A stretch of DNA of 64,000 bases from JAJFJD01 sp965228695 (GCA_965228695.1 CBDDIB010000002.1:4836001-4900000); one strand, 5' to 3'. Shown: positions 34,431-44,285, numbered from the stretch's first letter. Notes: generated from the sequence alone by a model not told the origin. Numbers and translations are program-made.

Positions 34431-36695
34431 ATGGCCAACAGCGCCATATCGGAGTCATCGCTGGCCGCGCGCCTGCGGCTGCTGATGTACAACGTGCTCG
34501 GTGGGCTGACCTGCAGCGCCAATCTTTTCCCGATCGTCATGGGGTCGGGCTTGGTGGCCGTCGCCCCGCTGGGTCCGGAATATACCTCGGTCGGAATTGC
34601 CGCCGGCATCAGCGCCGGCGTCATCGGGGTGTTCGCGGCATCTGTCACGAGCAAATCGCAATCGCTGATTTCCCTGCCGAAGTCATCGCTCGCCATCCTG
34701 GTCGCTGGACTGTTCGCGCAATTCGCGGAAGATCCCGCGATTCAGATGCTGGTGAAGGCCTATCAGGGCGATCTGGCGATCTTCTATATGGGCACGATCG
34801 CGATCTGCATCATGCTCGCCGGCGCGCTGCAGATCCTGTTCGCGGTGCTGCGGCTCGGCGTGCTGGTGACCTTCATTCCCTATCCCGTTGTCGCGGGCTT
34901 CATGAATGGCATCGCCTGCCTGATTTTCCTGGGCCAGCTTCCCGTCGTCCTGGGGGCAAACCCCGGGGACGGCGTCGCGCAGGTCATCGAGACGGACAAC
35001 GAGATGCTGGGCGTGGCGGCGCTGATCGGCTTGGCCTGCTATCTCGCGATCATACTCATGCGGCGCTTCTTCAAGCGGACGCCGAATGCCTTGATCGGAA
35101 TCTGCGTCGGCGTGCTGGTGTACCAGCTAATATTCCCCAATCAGCCGGTCGATACGGTCGCGGCGGCGACCAGCGAAATCCAAGCCGGCATTCCCCTTCC
35201 CGGCACATATCTGGAAATATTCTCCCTGCTGGACTCCGAGCAGATTGTGGAACTGCTGATGAAGATCGCAGGCACCGCCATGGTGATCGCGCTGATCGGA
35301 TCGTTCCAATCGCTGGTCAGTTTGACCGTCGTCGACACCTTGCAAGGTGTCCGGACCGACCGAAACCGCGAGTTGGTCGCACAGGGTGTCGGCCTGATTG
35401 CGTCCGGCGCATTCGGCGGACTGCCGAGCAGCGGATCGATCGGCATTACCCGAATGATTCACGAGATCGGCGGCGTCGCGAAGGCTGTGACGCTGATCTC
35501 CGGATTGATTCTGCTGTTCATCGTGACCCAGGTTCCCTGGATCATGGAGTACATACCGAAGGCCGCGATTGCCGCGGTGATCATGTTCGGCTCCATCGCG
35601 ATCATCGACGGCTGGTCCCGGCAGTTGTTTCTCCGCGTGATCATCCATCGGACGTCGAACGTCAGCCGCGCCCTGCTGCTCAGCTTTTCGGTCAGTCTCT
35701 TCGTCACCGGCATGGTCCTGGTCGTCGGCATCATCGAAGCCATCCTCGCCGGCATGATCATCTCGTTGCTGGTGTTCTTCCAGCGCAGCCGCGAATTGGT
35801 ACTTCGCCGCAGCACCTATGGCGACACGATCCATTCCCGCACCGAACGCGCCAGCGACGAAACCGAATATCTCAACGAACATGGCGGACAGATCGCGATT
35901 TTCGAAATTCAAGGGCCCGTCTTCTTCGGCACCGCCGATCAACTCGCCGAGGATATCGAGAAAGTGTTGCAGGAGGTGGAGACGGTCATCCTGGATTTCC
36001 GCCGTGTCTCCGATATCGACGCCAGCGGCGCCTTCGTGCTGCGGCGGTTCGACAACCTGTTTGACCGGTACGATAAGACACTGTTGTTGAGCCACATCCC
36101 CTATGGCGAGGGCATGCGGGAATTCCTGATCAACATGGGCGTCGAACGGCCCTACCGCGAAAGCCGCGTCCATGACGATCTGGACACCGCCCTGCGCCAC
36201 GCCGAAGACGATATCCTGCGGCGCAAGTATATCTGCCGCATCGGCGAGGACGAGGTGCCGCTGCGCGATTTCGCCATTCTGGCCAACTTCACACCCGGCG
36301 AACTGAAGGCGCTGGAATCAAGCATGACGAAATGCACCTACGAGGCCGGGACACCGCTGATCGAATACGGCGACGAGTCCGACTTCATGATCTTTCTGCT
36401 CCAGGGCAGCGTCCGCATCCAACGCATGATCGAGGGCGAGGACCGCGCGCTGCATTTGGCGACGCGCCGCCCCGGCGTGATCCTCGGTGAGATGGCGCTG
36501 CTGACCGATCAGCCGCGCACTGCGGACGTCATCGCCGAAACCGACGTCATCGGCTACCGGTTGGAAAAGGTCGACTTCGAGAGGTTCTGCGAGATGCAGC
36601 CGCGCGCCGCGATCCACCTGGTGAAGAATATCGCGAGCATCCTGTCCTACCGCGTAAACGACATGCTGGGCGCGATCGAAAACCTCGAAAAATAG
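34431..36695 (+). CDS. SulP family anion transporter with STAS and cyclic-nucleotide-binding domains
   Basis: A 754-residue SLC26/SulP transporter. The membrane domain (about 15-430) includes FIPYPVVAGFMNGIACLIFLGQ and an internal FGGLPSSGSIGITR. A STAS domain follows (about 485-583, VILDFRRVSDIDASGAFVL). A C-terminal cNMP-binding domain (about 618-724) has the phosphate cassette GEMALLTDQPRTAD. The family moves sulfate, bicarbonate or other anions. The C-terminal module suggests gating by cAMP, cGMP or a related ligand. The ATG at 34431 has GGGGAG five bases upstream; a TTG and an ATG earlier in frame look weaker. Confidence 0.93.
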   Translation: MANSAISESSLAARLRLLMYNVLGGLTCSANLFPIVMGSGLVAVAPLGPEYTSVGIAAGISAGVIGVFAASVTSKSQSLISLPKSSLAILVAGLFAQFAEDPAIQMLVKAYQGDLAIFYMGTIAICIMLAGALQILFAVLRLGVLVTFIPYPVVAGFMNGIACLIFLGQLPVVLGANPGDGVAQVIETDNEMLGVAALIGLACYLAIILMRRFFKRTPNALIGICVGVLVYQLIFPNQPVDTVAAATSEIQAGIPLPGTYLEIFSLLDSEQIVELLMKIAGTAMVIALIGSFQSLVSLTVVDTLQGVRTDRNRELVAQGVGLIASGAFGGLPSSGSIGITRMIHEIGGVAKAVTLISGLILLFIVTQVPWIMEYIPKAAIAAVIMFGSIAIIDGWSRQLFLRVIIHRTSNVSRALLLSFSVSLFVTGMVLVVGIIEAILAGMIISLLVFFQRSRELVLRRSTYGDTIHSRTERASDETEYLNEHGGQIAIFEIQGPVFFGTADQLAEDIEKVLQEVETVILDFRRVSDIDASGAFVLRRFDNLFDRYDKTLLLSHIPYGEGMREFLINMGVERPYRESRVHDDLDTALRHAEDDILRRKYICRIGEDEVPLRDFAILANFTPGELKALESSMTKCTYEAGTPLIEYGDESDFMIFLLQGSVRIQRMIEGEDRALHLATRRPGVILGEMALLTDQPRTADVIAETDVIGYRLEKVDFERFCEMQPRAAIHLVKNIASILSYRVNDMLGAIENLEK

Positions 36696-36717
36696 TCCGC
36701 CCGGAAACAATGGCGGC

Positions 36718-38499
36718 CTATCCGGTCTTTTCGTCCTCCTTGTCCTGGGCCAGGATTTCTTCCAATTCCCGCGCCCATTCCCGCGACTGCGCAGCGACCT
36801 TGGCGGGATCCTGCATCCCGTGCTGCTCGATCAATCTTGCCTCATCATGCTCTTGGAACATCCGCACCGTGCGTTCGGCTTCGCTGTCGGAGAACCCGAG
36901 ATTGATCAGCGTGTGACGGGCCGTCTGCAGACTGGAATGGAAAGTTTCGCGCCAGATTCGCGAAACGCCCACATCCATGAGCCGATACGCATGCTGCCGG
37001 TTGCGCGCCCGCGCAAGTACTTCAAGGTTCGGAAAATTCTCAACCACGGCCCGCGCGATGCGAACCGAGGTATCCGCGTTGTCGACCGCAATGATAAAGA
37101 TCTTAGCCTTACTTGCACCGGCGGCGCGCAACAGATCGGCGCGCCCTGCATCGCCGTAATAGACCTTGTTGCCATAGTTCGCGACGAAATCGACCTGTTG
37201 CGAATCCGCTTCGAGCGCGGTGAACGCAATCTTCTGCGCCTGTAGAATTCGTCCGATGATCTGCCCGAACCGTCCGAATCCGGCGATGATGACCTTGTTA
37301 TCCTCATCCGCCGGCATGTCATACGATTTGTCCGCCACATCGACATTTCGGGCTGTAAGAATACGCTCGTAGGCCACATAAAGGATCGGCGTCAGCGCCA
37401 TCGAAAAGGTCACGACCAGGATCAATAACTCCGAGAGGCTGCCGGGGATCGCCGCGGCGGCAACCGCGATGGTCAAGATGACGAAGGCGAACTCGCCCCC
37501 CTGCGACAGCGAGATCGCGAGATACACCCCCGATTGTCGCGGATGACCGGAACCGGCGCCCAAGCCGAAGAGCACGGCGAATTTCAGGACCGTCAAACCG
37601 ACGACCAGCGCCAAGACCAACCAAAACTCGGTCGCCAGCAACCCGAAATTTACCGACATGCCGACCGCGATGAAGAACAGCCCCAACAGCAATCCTTTGA
37701 ATGGCTCGATGTCCGCTTCGAGAGCGTGCCGGAATTCGGAATCGGCGAGCAGCACGCCGGCCAGGAAGGCGCCGAGCGCCATGGACAAGCCGGCTCCGTC
37801 CATGATCAATGCCGTGCCGATCACCGTCAGCAAACCGCAGGCGGTGAAGATTTCTTGAATGCCGGACCGGGCGACAAGCCGAAAGACATGGCGCAAGGCA
37901 AATCGACCCACGACGATGACGGCGGCAATAATGCCGGCGACCTCTGCCACGCCGACTATGACATCCATCGCGGTAAGCGCGCCCGTATCGTTAACCCCCA
38001 ATAGCGGCACCAGGGCCAGCACCGGGATCACCGCGATGTCCTGGAACAACAGGATGGAGAACGCGGTCCGGCCGTGCCGCGTCGTCATCTGTTTCTTCTC
38101 TGCCAACAACTGCAGGGCAAAGGCCGTCGACGACAGGGATAGGGCAAGCCCGGTAACGAGCGCCGCCCGCCATTCCAACCCAAACGCCAACGCGGCCGCG
38201 GCGATCAGCAACGCGGTTATCGTGACCTGCAGTCCGCCGAGGCCGAACACCGGACGGCGCATCGTCCACAGCCGGGACGGCTGCAGTTCGAGGCCGATCA
38301 CGAACAATAACAACACGACGCCGAATTCCGCGAAATGCAGAATGCTCTCGACATCGCTGACCAGACCGAGCCCCCACGGCCCGATCGCCGCACCGGCCGC
38401 CAGATATCCCAATACCGACCCGAGGCCGAGCCGTCGCGAGATCGGCACCGCGATGACCGCGGCGCCGAGAAACACCGCCGATTGCACTAGGAGCGACAT
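36718..38499 (-). CDS. Cation:proton antiporter of the KefB/KefC (CPA2) type with RCK domain
   Basis: A 593-residue CPA2 antiporter: about 12-13 membrane segments up to residue 385 (GLELQPSRLW and ALSLSSTAFALQLL are typical), then a TrkA-N/RCK domain beginning VIIAGFGRFGQIIGRIL near 405. A C-terminal helical tail rich in charge ends the protein. Kef systems release potassium in exchange for protons and are held shut by glutathione; a glutathione reductase gene lies about 4 kb away. It lies 45 bases downstream of a pirin gene on the same strand, and the two are probably co-transcribed. Confidence 0.92.
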   Translation of the reverse strand: MSLLVQSAVFLGAAVIAVPISRRLGLGSVLGYLAAGAAIGPWGLGLVSDVESILHFAEFGVVLLLFVIGLELQPSRLWTMRRPVFGLGGLQVTITALLIAAAALAFGLEWRAALVTGLALSLSSTAFALQLLAEKKQMTTRHGRTAFSILLFQDIAVIPVLALVPLLGVNDTGALTAMDVIVGVAEVAGIIAAVIVVGRFALRHVFRLVARSGIQEIFTACGLLTVIGTALIMDGAGLSMALGAFLAGVLLADSEFRHALEADIEPFKGLLLGLFFIAVGMSVNFGLLATEFWLVLALVVGLTVLKFAVLFGLGAGSGHPRQSGVYLAISLSQGGEFAFVILTIAVAAAAIPGSLSELLILVVTFSMALTPILYVAYERILTARNVDVADKSYDMPADEDNKVIIAGFGRFGQIIGRILQAQKIAFTALEADSQQVDFVANYGNKVYYGDAGRADLLRAAGASKAKIFIIAVDNADTSVRIARAVVENFPNLEVLARARNRQHAYRLMDVGVSRIWRETFHSSLQTARHTLINLGFSDSEAERTVRMFQEHDEARLIEQHGMQDPAKVAAQSREWARELEEILAQDKEDEKTG

Positions 38500-38544
38500 G
38501 CCTGCTCCCTTCGATTTTGGTGATTGTGCTGCCGGATCGTCCGA

Positions 38545-39423
38545 TCAGTCCTTCGGCAACGGAATGAACTCATCGTCGTCCACAACCTCGGCAAACTTCT
38601 TCTCCTCCCAATCGCGCTTCGCCTGCTCGATCCGGTCGGGCCGGCTCGACACGAAATTCCACCAGATATGCCGCGGCCCATCCGCCGCCTCGCCGCCCAG
38701 CACCATAACCCGCGCATCGGCCGCAGCCCGAACGTCGATCGCGTCGCCCGGCCGGAACACCATCAGACTTCCCGTCTCATAGTCCTCGCCATCCACCGCA
38801 ACCGACCCTTCGAGGACATAGACCGCGCGTTCTTCATGCTCCGGCGGGATCGGTAATGTCGACCCGGCAGCGATCTGCACATCCGCGTAGACCGTTTCCG
38901 AAAACACCTGCACCGGCGACCTTTTGCCCCAGCCGGTACCGGCGATCAACGTTGCGGTCAATCCGTCGCCGTCCAATCCCGGCAAGGCCTCCGCACCAAA
39001 ATGCTCGAAGAAGGGTTCCGCTTCTTCGTAGGCCTGCGGCAGCGCCAGCCAAGTCTGCAGACCATAGAGGCTAGACCCGCCCGGACGCAGCGCGTCGGGC
39101 GTGCGCTCCGAATGCGCGATGCCCGATCCCGCGGTCATCCAGTTCACCTCGCCGGGCCGGATACTCTGGATCGACCCAACACTGTCGCGATGCATGATCT
39201 CACCATCCAGCAGCCACGTCACCGTGGACAGGCCGATATGCGGATGCGGCCGGACGTCGACCCCGGTACCGTCTTCGAAATCCGTCGGGCCCATCTGATC
39301 CAGGAAGATAAACGGTCCGACCATCCGCCGCCGCGACGAGGGCAAGACCCGTTTGACCTCGAACCCGCCGAGGTCCGTCGACCGTGGCACGATGACCGTT
39401 TCAACCGATGACGCTGATGGCAT
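38545..39423 (-). CDS. Pirin family protein
   Basis: A 292-residue bicupin. The N-terminal cupin has DVRPHPHIGLSTVTWLLDG and NWMTAGSGIAHSE, giving the three His and one Glu that bind iron in pirins. The C-terminal cupin is PEHEERAVYVLEGSVAVDG. Some bacterial pirins are quercetinases or act in redox regulation; the role here is open. The ATG at 39423 has GAGGGG just upstream; an ATG 16 codons earlier does not. It appears to lead a two-gene unit with the KefB-type antiporter. Confidence 0.92.
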   Translation of the reverse strand: MPSASSVETVIVPRSTDLGGFEVKRVLPSSRRRMVGPFIFLDQMGPTDFEDGTGVDVRPHPHIGLSTVTWLLDGEIMHRDSVGSIQSIRPGEVNWMTAGSGIAHSERTPDALRPGGSSLYGLQTWLALPQAYEEAEPFFEHFGAEALPGLDGDGLTATLIAGTGWGKRSPVQVFSETVYADVQIAAGSTLPIPPEHEERAVYVLEGSVAVDGEDYETGSLMVFRPGDAIDVRAAADARVMVLGGEAADGPRHIWWNFVSSRPDRIEQAKRDWEEKKFAEVVDDDEFIPLPKD

Positions 39424-39535
39424 ATTCCCCTCTTTCCGCGGTTTCCGCAGCGGTTGCTGCAAAAGATACATGCCGATCTAGGTGTCCCGGGCGATCTGTC
39501 CACCGGCATGGTCCCAAAAAGCGTTCGGCGATCGT

Positions 39536-40414
39536 TTAAGCGGCGACCGCGGCATCGGTCAGCCACGCTACGAACGCTTCCGCGCGCGCATCGTCCCGCA
39601 TCGGGCGTAAAACGACGTAATGAAATCCGCTCTCGACATATCCCAACGGCGCAACCAGCCGCCCGGCGACGATGTCGTCGTCCACCAACGGCCGCGGCCC
39701 GACCGCGACCCCCAGCCCGGAGGCGGCCGCCTGCAGCATGTAGTAAAAATGCTCGAACCGATCGCCGGATGCGGCGTCGATGTCCGTGCGGCCAGCGGCG
39801 GCGAGCCAGTCCGGCCATGCGGTCGCCCGCGTCTCGGTGTGCAGCAACGGCGCCCGCGCCAAATCGTCGACGTTTCGGATTTCCAACGTCGTCTGCAATT
39901 CCGGGCTCAACACCGGGCCGACCTCTTCACCGAAGATCGGCGTGGTGATCATATTGTCGGGCCAGGGCGGTTGCAGGGTGCGGATGGCAAGATCGGCGGC
40001 GTCCTGCGCAAAATCGACCGGCCCGTCGGATTCGGACAACCGGATTTCGATATCCGGATGCTGCGACCGGAACCCGTGCAAGCGCGGAATCAGCCATCGG
40101 ATGATGAAGGTTCCAATGCAGGAAATCAGCAAGGCGCCGGAAGCGGACGGCCGAACCCGCTCCACCCCCGTCTCTATCAGATCGAAGGCTGACGACAGGG
40201 CCGGCAACAGCCGCGCACCGGCTTCCGTCAACGCGACCCCCGTGCCTGCGCGCCGGAAGAGCTTCACGCCCAACGCCTGTTCGAGTTGCTTTACCTGACG
40301 GCTGACCGCGCCGTGGGTAACGCAGAGTTCCGCCGCCGCATCGACGATACGGCCATGCCGCGCCGCAGCCTCGAAGGCCCGGAGCGCATTCAGCGGAGCA
40401 AGCGTCCTGGTCAT
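39536..40414 (-). CDS. LysR family transcriptional regulator, GcvA-like
   Basis: A 292-residue LysR regulator: N-terminal winged helix (NALRAFEAAARHGRIVDAA then VTHGAVSRQVKQLEQALG, residues 8-50), a linker helix and a two-lobed effector domain. LAPLNALRAFEAAAR places it in the GcvA-like branch. It is divergent from an EamA exporter gene, its probable target. A perfect inverted repeat starts three bases upstream of its own ATG, suggesting autorepression. No clear ribosome site is seen at the ATG. Confidence 0.92.
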   Translation of the reverse strand: MTRTLAPLNALRAFEAAARHGRIVDAAAELCVTHGAVSRQVKQLEQALGVKLFRRAGTGVALTEAGARLLPALSSAFDLIETGVERVRPSASGALLISCIGTFIIRWLIPRLHGFRSQHPDIEIRLSESDGPVDFAQDAADLAIRTLQPPWPDNMITTPIFGEEVGPVLSPELQTTLEIRNVDDLARAPLLHTETRATAWPDWLAAAGRTDIDAASGDRFEHFYYMLQAAASGLGVAVGPRPLVDDDIVAGRLVAPLGYVESGFHYVVLRPMRDDARAEAFVAWLTDAAVAA

Positions 40415-40416
40415 GA

Positions 40417-40437
40417 TATGTGAGAAAATATCACATA
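40417..40437. promoter_or_regulatory. Perfect inverted repeat between LysR and EamA genes
   Basis: TATGTGA-N7-TCACATA, 7-base arms in an AT-rich 115-base divergent gap, next to the LysR start codon. It has LysR-box form (T-N11-A inside) and also resembles a CRP half-site pair with a spacer one base too long. A second palindrome, TAAACGTTTA, lies at 40472-40481. Confidence 0.55.
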
Positions 40438-40529
40438 ACCGGTGAATTTAAATCGATTTCGCGTTTCTGATTAAACGTTTAGACACATTAACTCACCTCC
40501 ATATCGAAATTACTCAACAATTTGCCTGC

Positions 40530-41372
40530 ATGGATTCCCTGGTCTTCTTTGCCGTTTTAGCCGCCGCCGCAATGCATGCGGGATGGAATGCGGTCGTGAA
40601 GGCGGGCGCGGATCGATTGACGGTTATGACGATTGTGTCGCTGTCGTCGGGATTCCTATCGGCTCTGTTTCTGCCCTTCGTCGTATGGCCCGCCGGGCCG
40701 GTCTGGTACTGGCTGGGCGCGTCGACGCTGCTTCACACCGGTTACAAGATTTTCCTGCTGCGCGCCTACGCCGCCGGCGACCTGGTGCAGGTCTATCCCC
40801 TGGCGCGGGGGACCGCGCCGCTGATCGTCGCGGTCGTCAGCGTGATCTTCCTGTCCGACGGCGTCACGCCCGGCCTGTTTACGGGGATCGCCATCCTGGT
40901 CGCCGGTATCTGGTTGATGGCGTTGCGCGGCGGCGCCGGCGTCCGCCGGTTGAACCGATCCGCGGTTCTCGCCGCGTTCGGCACCTCCTGTTTCATCGCG
41001 TCCTATACCCTGGTCGACGGGATCGGCGCCCGCGAAGCGGCATCCGCACTGAGTTTCGCGGTTTATCTATTCGTTCTGGACGGCCTCTTGATGGGCATCT
41101 TCTATATCCAGCAGCGCGGCTTCACACGCATTCGCGTGCCGCGCGGAACCTGGGCGAGCGGCAGTATCGGCGGGGCGCTCTCCCTGGGCGCCTACTGGAT
41201 CGTCATCTGGGCGATGACCCAAGCACCCATCGCCGCCGTCGCCGCCCTGCGCGAAACCAGCGTGCTGTTCGCCGTCGCCATCGCGACCGTCGTGATGAAG
41301 GAAAAGCTGACCGGCTGGCGCATCGCCGCCGCCCTGCTGATCACCGGCGGCGTCGGCGTGTTGCGATTGTAG
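40530..41372 (+). CDS. EamA/DMT superfamily transporter
   Basis: A 280-residue protein with ten hydrophobic segments in two EamA repeats. The DLVQVYPLARGTAPLIVAVVS and APIAAVAALRETSVLFAVAIA segments end the first and second repeats and are typical of drug/metabolite exporters. The first residues (AAAAMHAGWNAVVKAGAD) match a common proteobacterial subgroup. It is divergent from the LysR gene and probably controlled by it. The substrate is unknown, perhaps an amino acid or metabolite efflux. It is convergent with glutathione reductase. Confidence 0.9.
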   Translation: MDSLVFFAVLAAAAMHAGWNAVVKAGADRLTVMTIVSLSSGFLSALFLPFVVWPAGPVWYWLGASTLLHTGYKIFLLRAYAAGDLVQVYPLARGTAPLIVAVVSVIFLSDGVTPGLFTGIAILVAGIWLMALRGGAGVRRLNRSAVLAAFGTSCFIASYTLVDGIGAREAASALSFAVYLFVLDGLLMGIFYIQQRGFTRIRVPRGTWASGSIGGALSLGAYWIVIWAMTQAPIAAVAALRETSVLFAVAIATVVMKEKLTGWRIAAALLITGGVGVLRL

Positions 41373-41381
41373 CTCGAATTT

Positions 41382-42767
41382 CTACTGCGCCGCGGCGTTG
41401 TCGACCTCCTCCTCGTCGGGAAGTTCCTCGCGCATCGTCACGAATTCCTCGGCGAGCGTCGGGTGCACGCCGATCGTCGCGTCGAAATCGGCCTTGGTCG
41501 CACCGCATTTCAACGCGATGCCGATGCCCTGAATGATCTCGCCCGCGTCGGGGCCGACCATGTGGCAGCCGAGCACCTTGTCGTTTTCGCGGTGCACGAT
41601 CAGCTTCATGAAGGTGCGCTCCTTGCTGCCGGTCATCGTGTGTTTGAGCGGCGTGAAGTCGCTGGCGAAGATGCGCAGCCGTCCGTATTTCTCGCGCGCC
41701 GCCAACTCGGTCAGGCCCACGGTGCCGATATTCGGGTTGCTGAACACGGCCGTCGCGATGTTGTCGTAATCGACCACGGTCGGCTTGTCGTTGAACAGGG
41801 TATTGGCCACCGCCATGCCTTCTTCCAGCGCCACCGGGGTCAACTGCACCCGGTCGATCACGTCCCCGAGCGCGCAGATCGACGGCACCGAGGTCTGGAA
41901 GTAGTCGTCCACCTTGATCGCGCCGTTCTCGGCCATGTTCACACCGGCCTCCTCGGCGCCGAAGCCGCGGCTCAGCGGAGCGCGGCCGGTGCAGTACATC
42001 ACGAGGCCGGTCTCGATGTCGCGGCCGTTTTCCAGCATCGCGGAGAATCCGTCGCCCTGCTTCTCGATGGTGGCGATGTTCTGATTGAACTGCAGGTCGA
42101 CGCCTTTCTTGCGCATCTCGTCGGCCAGAAAATGGCGCACGTCGTCATCGAAGCCGCGCAGGAAAGTCGGACCGCGATAGACGAGCGATACGTCCACGCC
42201 CAGCCCGTTGAAGATTCCCGCGAACTCGACCGCGATATAACCGCCACCGACGATCAGCACCTTCTCGGGCAGCTTGTCGAGATAGAATGCCTCGTTGGAC
42301 GTAATTGCCAACTCCTTGCCGGGAATGTCGGGCACGACCGGCCAGCCGCCGGTGGCGATCAGGATCTTGTCGGTCGTGACCGTCTTGTCCCCGATGCGAA
42401 CCGTGTGCGGGTCGACGATCTCCGCCCGGCTCTCGAACACGTCGACGCCCGCTCCTTTCAGAAGCCGGTCGTAAATTCCGTTGAGCCGGTCGATTTCCGT
42501 ATCCTTGTTGCAAACCAGCGTCTGCCAATCGAAGCTTCGCTCGCCGACCGTCCAGCCATAGCCCGCCGCATCCTCGAAATCCTCCGCGAAATGCGCGGCG
42601 TAGGAAAACAGCTTCTTCGGGATGCAACCGACGTTGACGCAGGTGCCGCCGAGATAGCGTTCCTCGGCGACGCCGACCCGTGCCCCGAATCCGGACGCGA
42701 ACCGGCTCGCCCGGACGCCGCCCGATCCGGCGCCGATGGTGAAGAGATCGTAATCGTAACTGGGCAT
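41382..42767 (-). CDS. gor: Glutathione-disulfide reductase
   Basis: A 461-residue class I flavoprotein disulfide reductase. FAD binds at FTIGAGSGGVRA. The redox cysteines are Cys43 and Cys48 (GGTCVNVGCIPKK), and the C-terminal catalytic His is in GVHPTLAEEF. The second Rossmann motif is VGGGYIAVEFAGIFNGLG. The Ser-Gly-Gly-Val-Arg-Ala start is characteristic of glutathione reductases rather than lipoamide or mercuric reductases. It keeps glutathione reduced, probably with NADPH. GGAGG lies nine bases before the ATG. The semialdehyde dehydrogenase gene is upstream on the same strand, 60 bases away. Confidence 0.94.
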   Translation of the reverse strand: MPSYDYDLFTIGAGSGGVRASRFASGFGARVGVAEERYLGGTCVNVGCIPKKLFSYAAHFAEDFEDAAGYGWTVGERSFDWQTLVCNKDTEIDRLNGIYDRLLKGAGVDVFESRAEIVDPHTVRIGDKTVTTDKILIATGGWPVVPDIPGKELAITSNEAFYLDKLPEKVLIVGGGYIAVEFAGIFNGLGVDVSLVYRGPTFLRGFDDDVRHFLADEMRKKGVDLQFNQNIATIEKQGDGFSAMLENGRDIETGLVMYCTGRAPLSRGFGAEEAGVNMAENGAIKVDDYFQTSVPSICALGDVIDRVQLTPVALEEGMAVANTLFNDKPTVVDYDNIATAVFSNPNIGTVGLTELAAREKYGRLRIFASDFTPLKHTMTGSKERTFMKLIVHRENDKVLGCHMVGPDAGEIIQGIGIALKCGATKADFDATIGVHPTLAEEFVTMREELPDEEEVDNAAAQ

Positions 42768-42827
42768 GACGAAGGGCCTCCGGAAATATGCTGCGCTGGA
42801 GTTGGGACGCGAGCGTCTCTCGCGTCG

Positions 42828-44285
42828 CTAACGGCTCACACCGGCCATGCAGACATATTTGATTTCGATATAGTCGTCGATGCCGTATTTCGACCCTTCG
42901 CGCCCAACGCCGGATTCCTTGAACCCGCCGAACGGCGCCTCGACGGTGGAGATCACGCCTGCGTTGACGCCGACGAGCCCCGCCTCCAACGCTTCCGAGA
43001 CCCGCCAAACACGGCCGATATCTCGGCTAAAGAAGAAAGCCGCCAGGCCAAATTCGGTATCGTTCGCCATGGCGATCGCTTCTTCCTCGGTCTTGAAGCG
43101 GAACAGGGGTGCGACCGGACCAAACGTCTCTTCACAGGTCACCATCATCGACGTATCGACATCGGCCAGCACGGTCGGCTCGAAATAGCTGCCGCCAAGC
43201 GAATGACGACTCCCGCCGACCACGACGCGGGCGCCCTTGCCGACGGCATCGGCGATATGTTCCTCGACCTTCTCGACCGCGTTCATGTCGATCAGCGGTC
43301 CCTGGTCCACACCGTCCTCCATGCCGTTACCGACCTGCATTTCAGCGACCCGCTTCCGCAGCATCTCGGAAAATTGGTCGTAAACCCCGTCCTGCACCAA
43401 CAGCCGGTTGGCGCAGACGCAGGTCTGGCCGGTGTTGCGGAATTTGGAGCCCATCGCCCCCTCCACCGCGGCGTCCAGGTCGGCATCGTCGAAGACGATG
43501 AACGGGGCGTTGCCGCCGAGCTCCATGCTGACCTTTTTGACCGTTCCGGCGGCCTGCTGCATGAGTTTCTTGCCGATCTCGGTCGAGCCGGTGAAGGTGA
43601 TCTTGCGAACGATCGGGTTGCCCGTCAGCTCGCCGCCGATCGCGCTGGAATCACCGGTCAAAACACTGAAGACACCGTTCGGCACGCCCGCGCGTTCAGC
43701 CAGTTCGGCCAAGGCGAAGGCCGAATAGGGCGTCATCGACGCCGGCTTCGCGACCATGGTGCAGCCGGCGGCCAGCGCCGGGCCGACTTTCCGCGCGATC
43801 ATCGCAGCCGGGAAATTCCACGGTGTGATCGCGGCGCAAACGCCGACCGGTTCCTTCGTGACCACGATGCGCCAATCGTCGTTGGGCGACGGAATCGTGT
43901 CGCCATAAACCCGCTTCCCTTCCTCGGCGAACCAGTCGATGAACGCCGCGGCGTAGGTGATCTCGCCCTTGGCCTCGGCCAGCGGCTTGCCTTGTTCCGT
44001 GGTCATCAGGACCGCGAGATCGTCCTGGTTTTCCAGCAACAGGTCGTACCACTTGCGCAGAATTTCGCCGCGCTCCTTCGCGGTGCGCTTGCGCCATGCG
44101 GGATAGGCCTTGTTCGCCGCCTCGATCGCACGGCGGGTTTCGTCCGTTCCCATCCGGGGAACCGTCCCGATGACCTCGTCGGTCGCCGGGTTGTTGACCG
44201 CAATCGTGTCGCCGCTATCCGCATCCGCCCACGCGCCGTCGATGTAGCATTGTTGGCGGAACAGGCTGGGATCTTTCAGTTTCAT
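42828..44285 (-). CDS. gabD: NAD(P)-dependent succinate-semialdehyde dehydrogenase
   Basis: A 485-residue aldehyde dehydrogenase. The cofactor segment is TPWNFPAAMIARKVGPALAAG, the general-base Glu is in MELGGNAP, and the nucleophile Cys is in NTGQTCVCANR. FADEEGKRVYGDTIP-like and KESGVGREGSKYG stretches match the GabD group, which oxidises succinate semialdehyde to succinate. No 4-aminobutyrate transaminase gene is nearby, so the semialdehyde source is elsewhere. Its upstream gap holds overlapping inverted repeats that look like an operator. Confidence 0.92.
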   Translation of the reverse strand: MKLKDPSLFRQQCYIDGAWADADSGDTIAVNNPATDEVIGTVPRMGTDETRRAIEAANKAYPAWRKRTAKERGEILRKWYDLLLENQDDLAVLMTTEQGKPLAEAKGEITYAAAFIDWFAEEGKRVYGDTIPSPNDDWRIVVTKEPVGVCAAITPWNFPAAMIARKVGPALAAGCTMVAKPASMTPYSAFALAELAERAGVPNGVFSVLTGDSSAIGGELTGNPIVRKITFTGSTEIGKKLMQQAAGTVKKVSMELGGNAPFIVFDDADLDAAVEGAMGSKFRNTGQTCVCANRLLVQDGVYDQFSEMLRKRVAEMQVGNGMEDGVDQGPLIDMNAVEKVEEHIADAVGKGARVVVGGSRHSLGGSYFEPTVLADVDTSMMVTCEETFGPVAPLFRFKTEEEAIAMANDTEFGLAAFFFSRDIGRVWRVSEALEAGLVGVNAGVISTVEAPFGGFKESGVGREGSKYGIDDYIEIKYVCMAGVSR

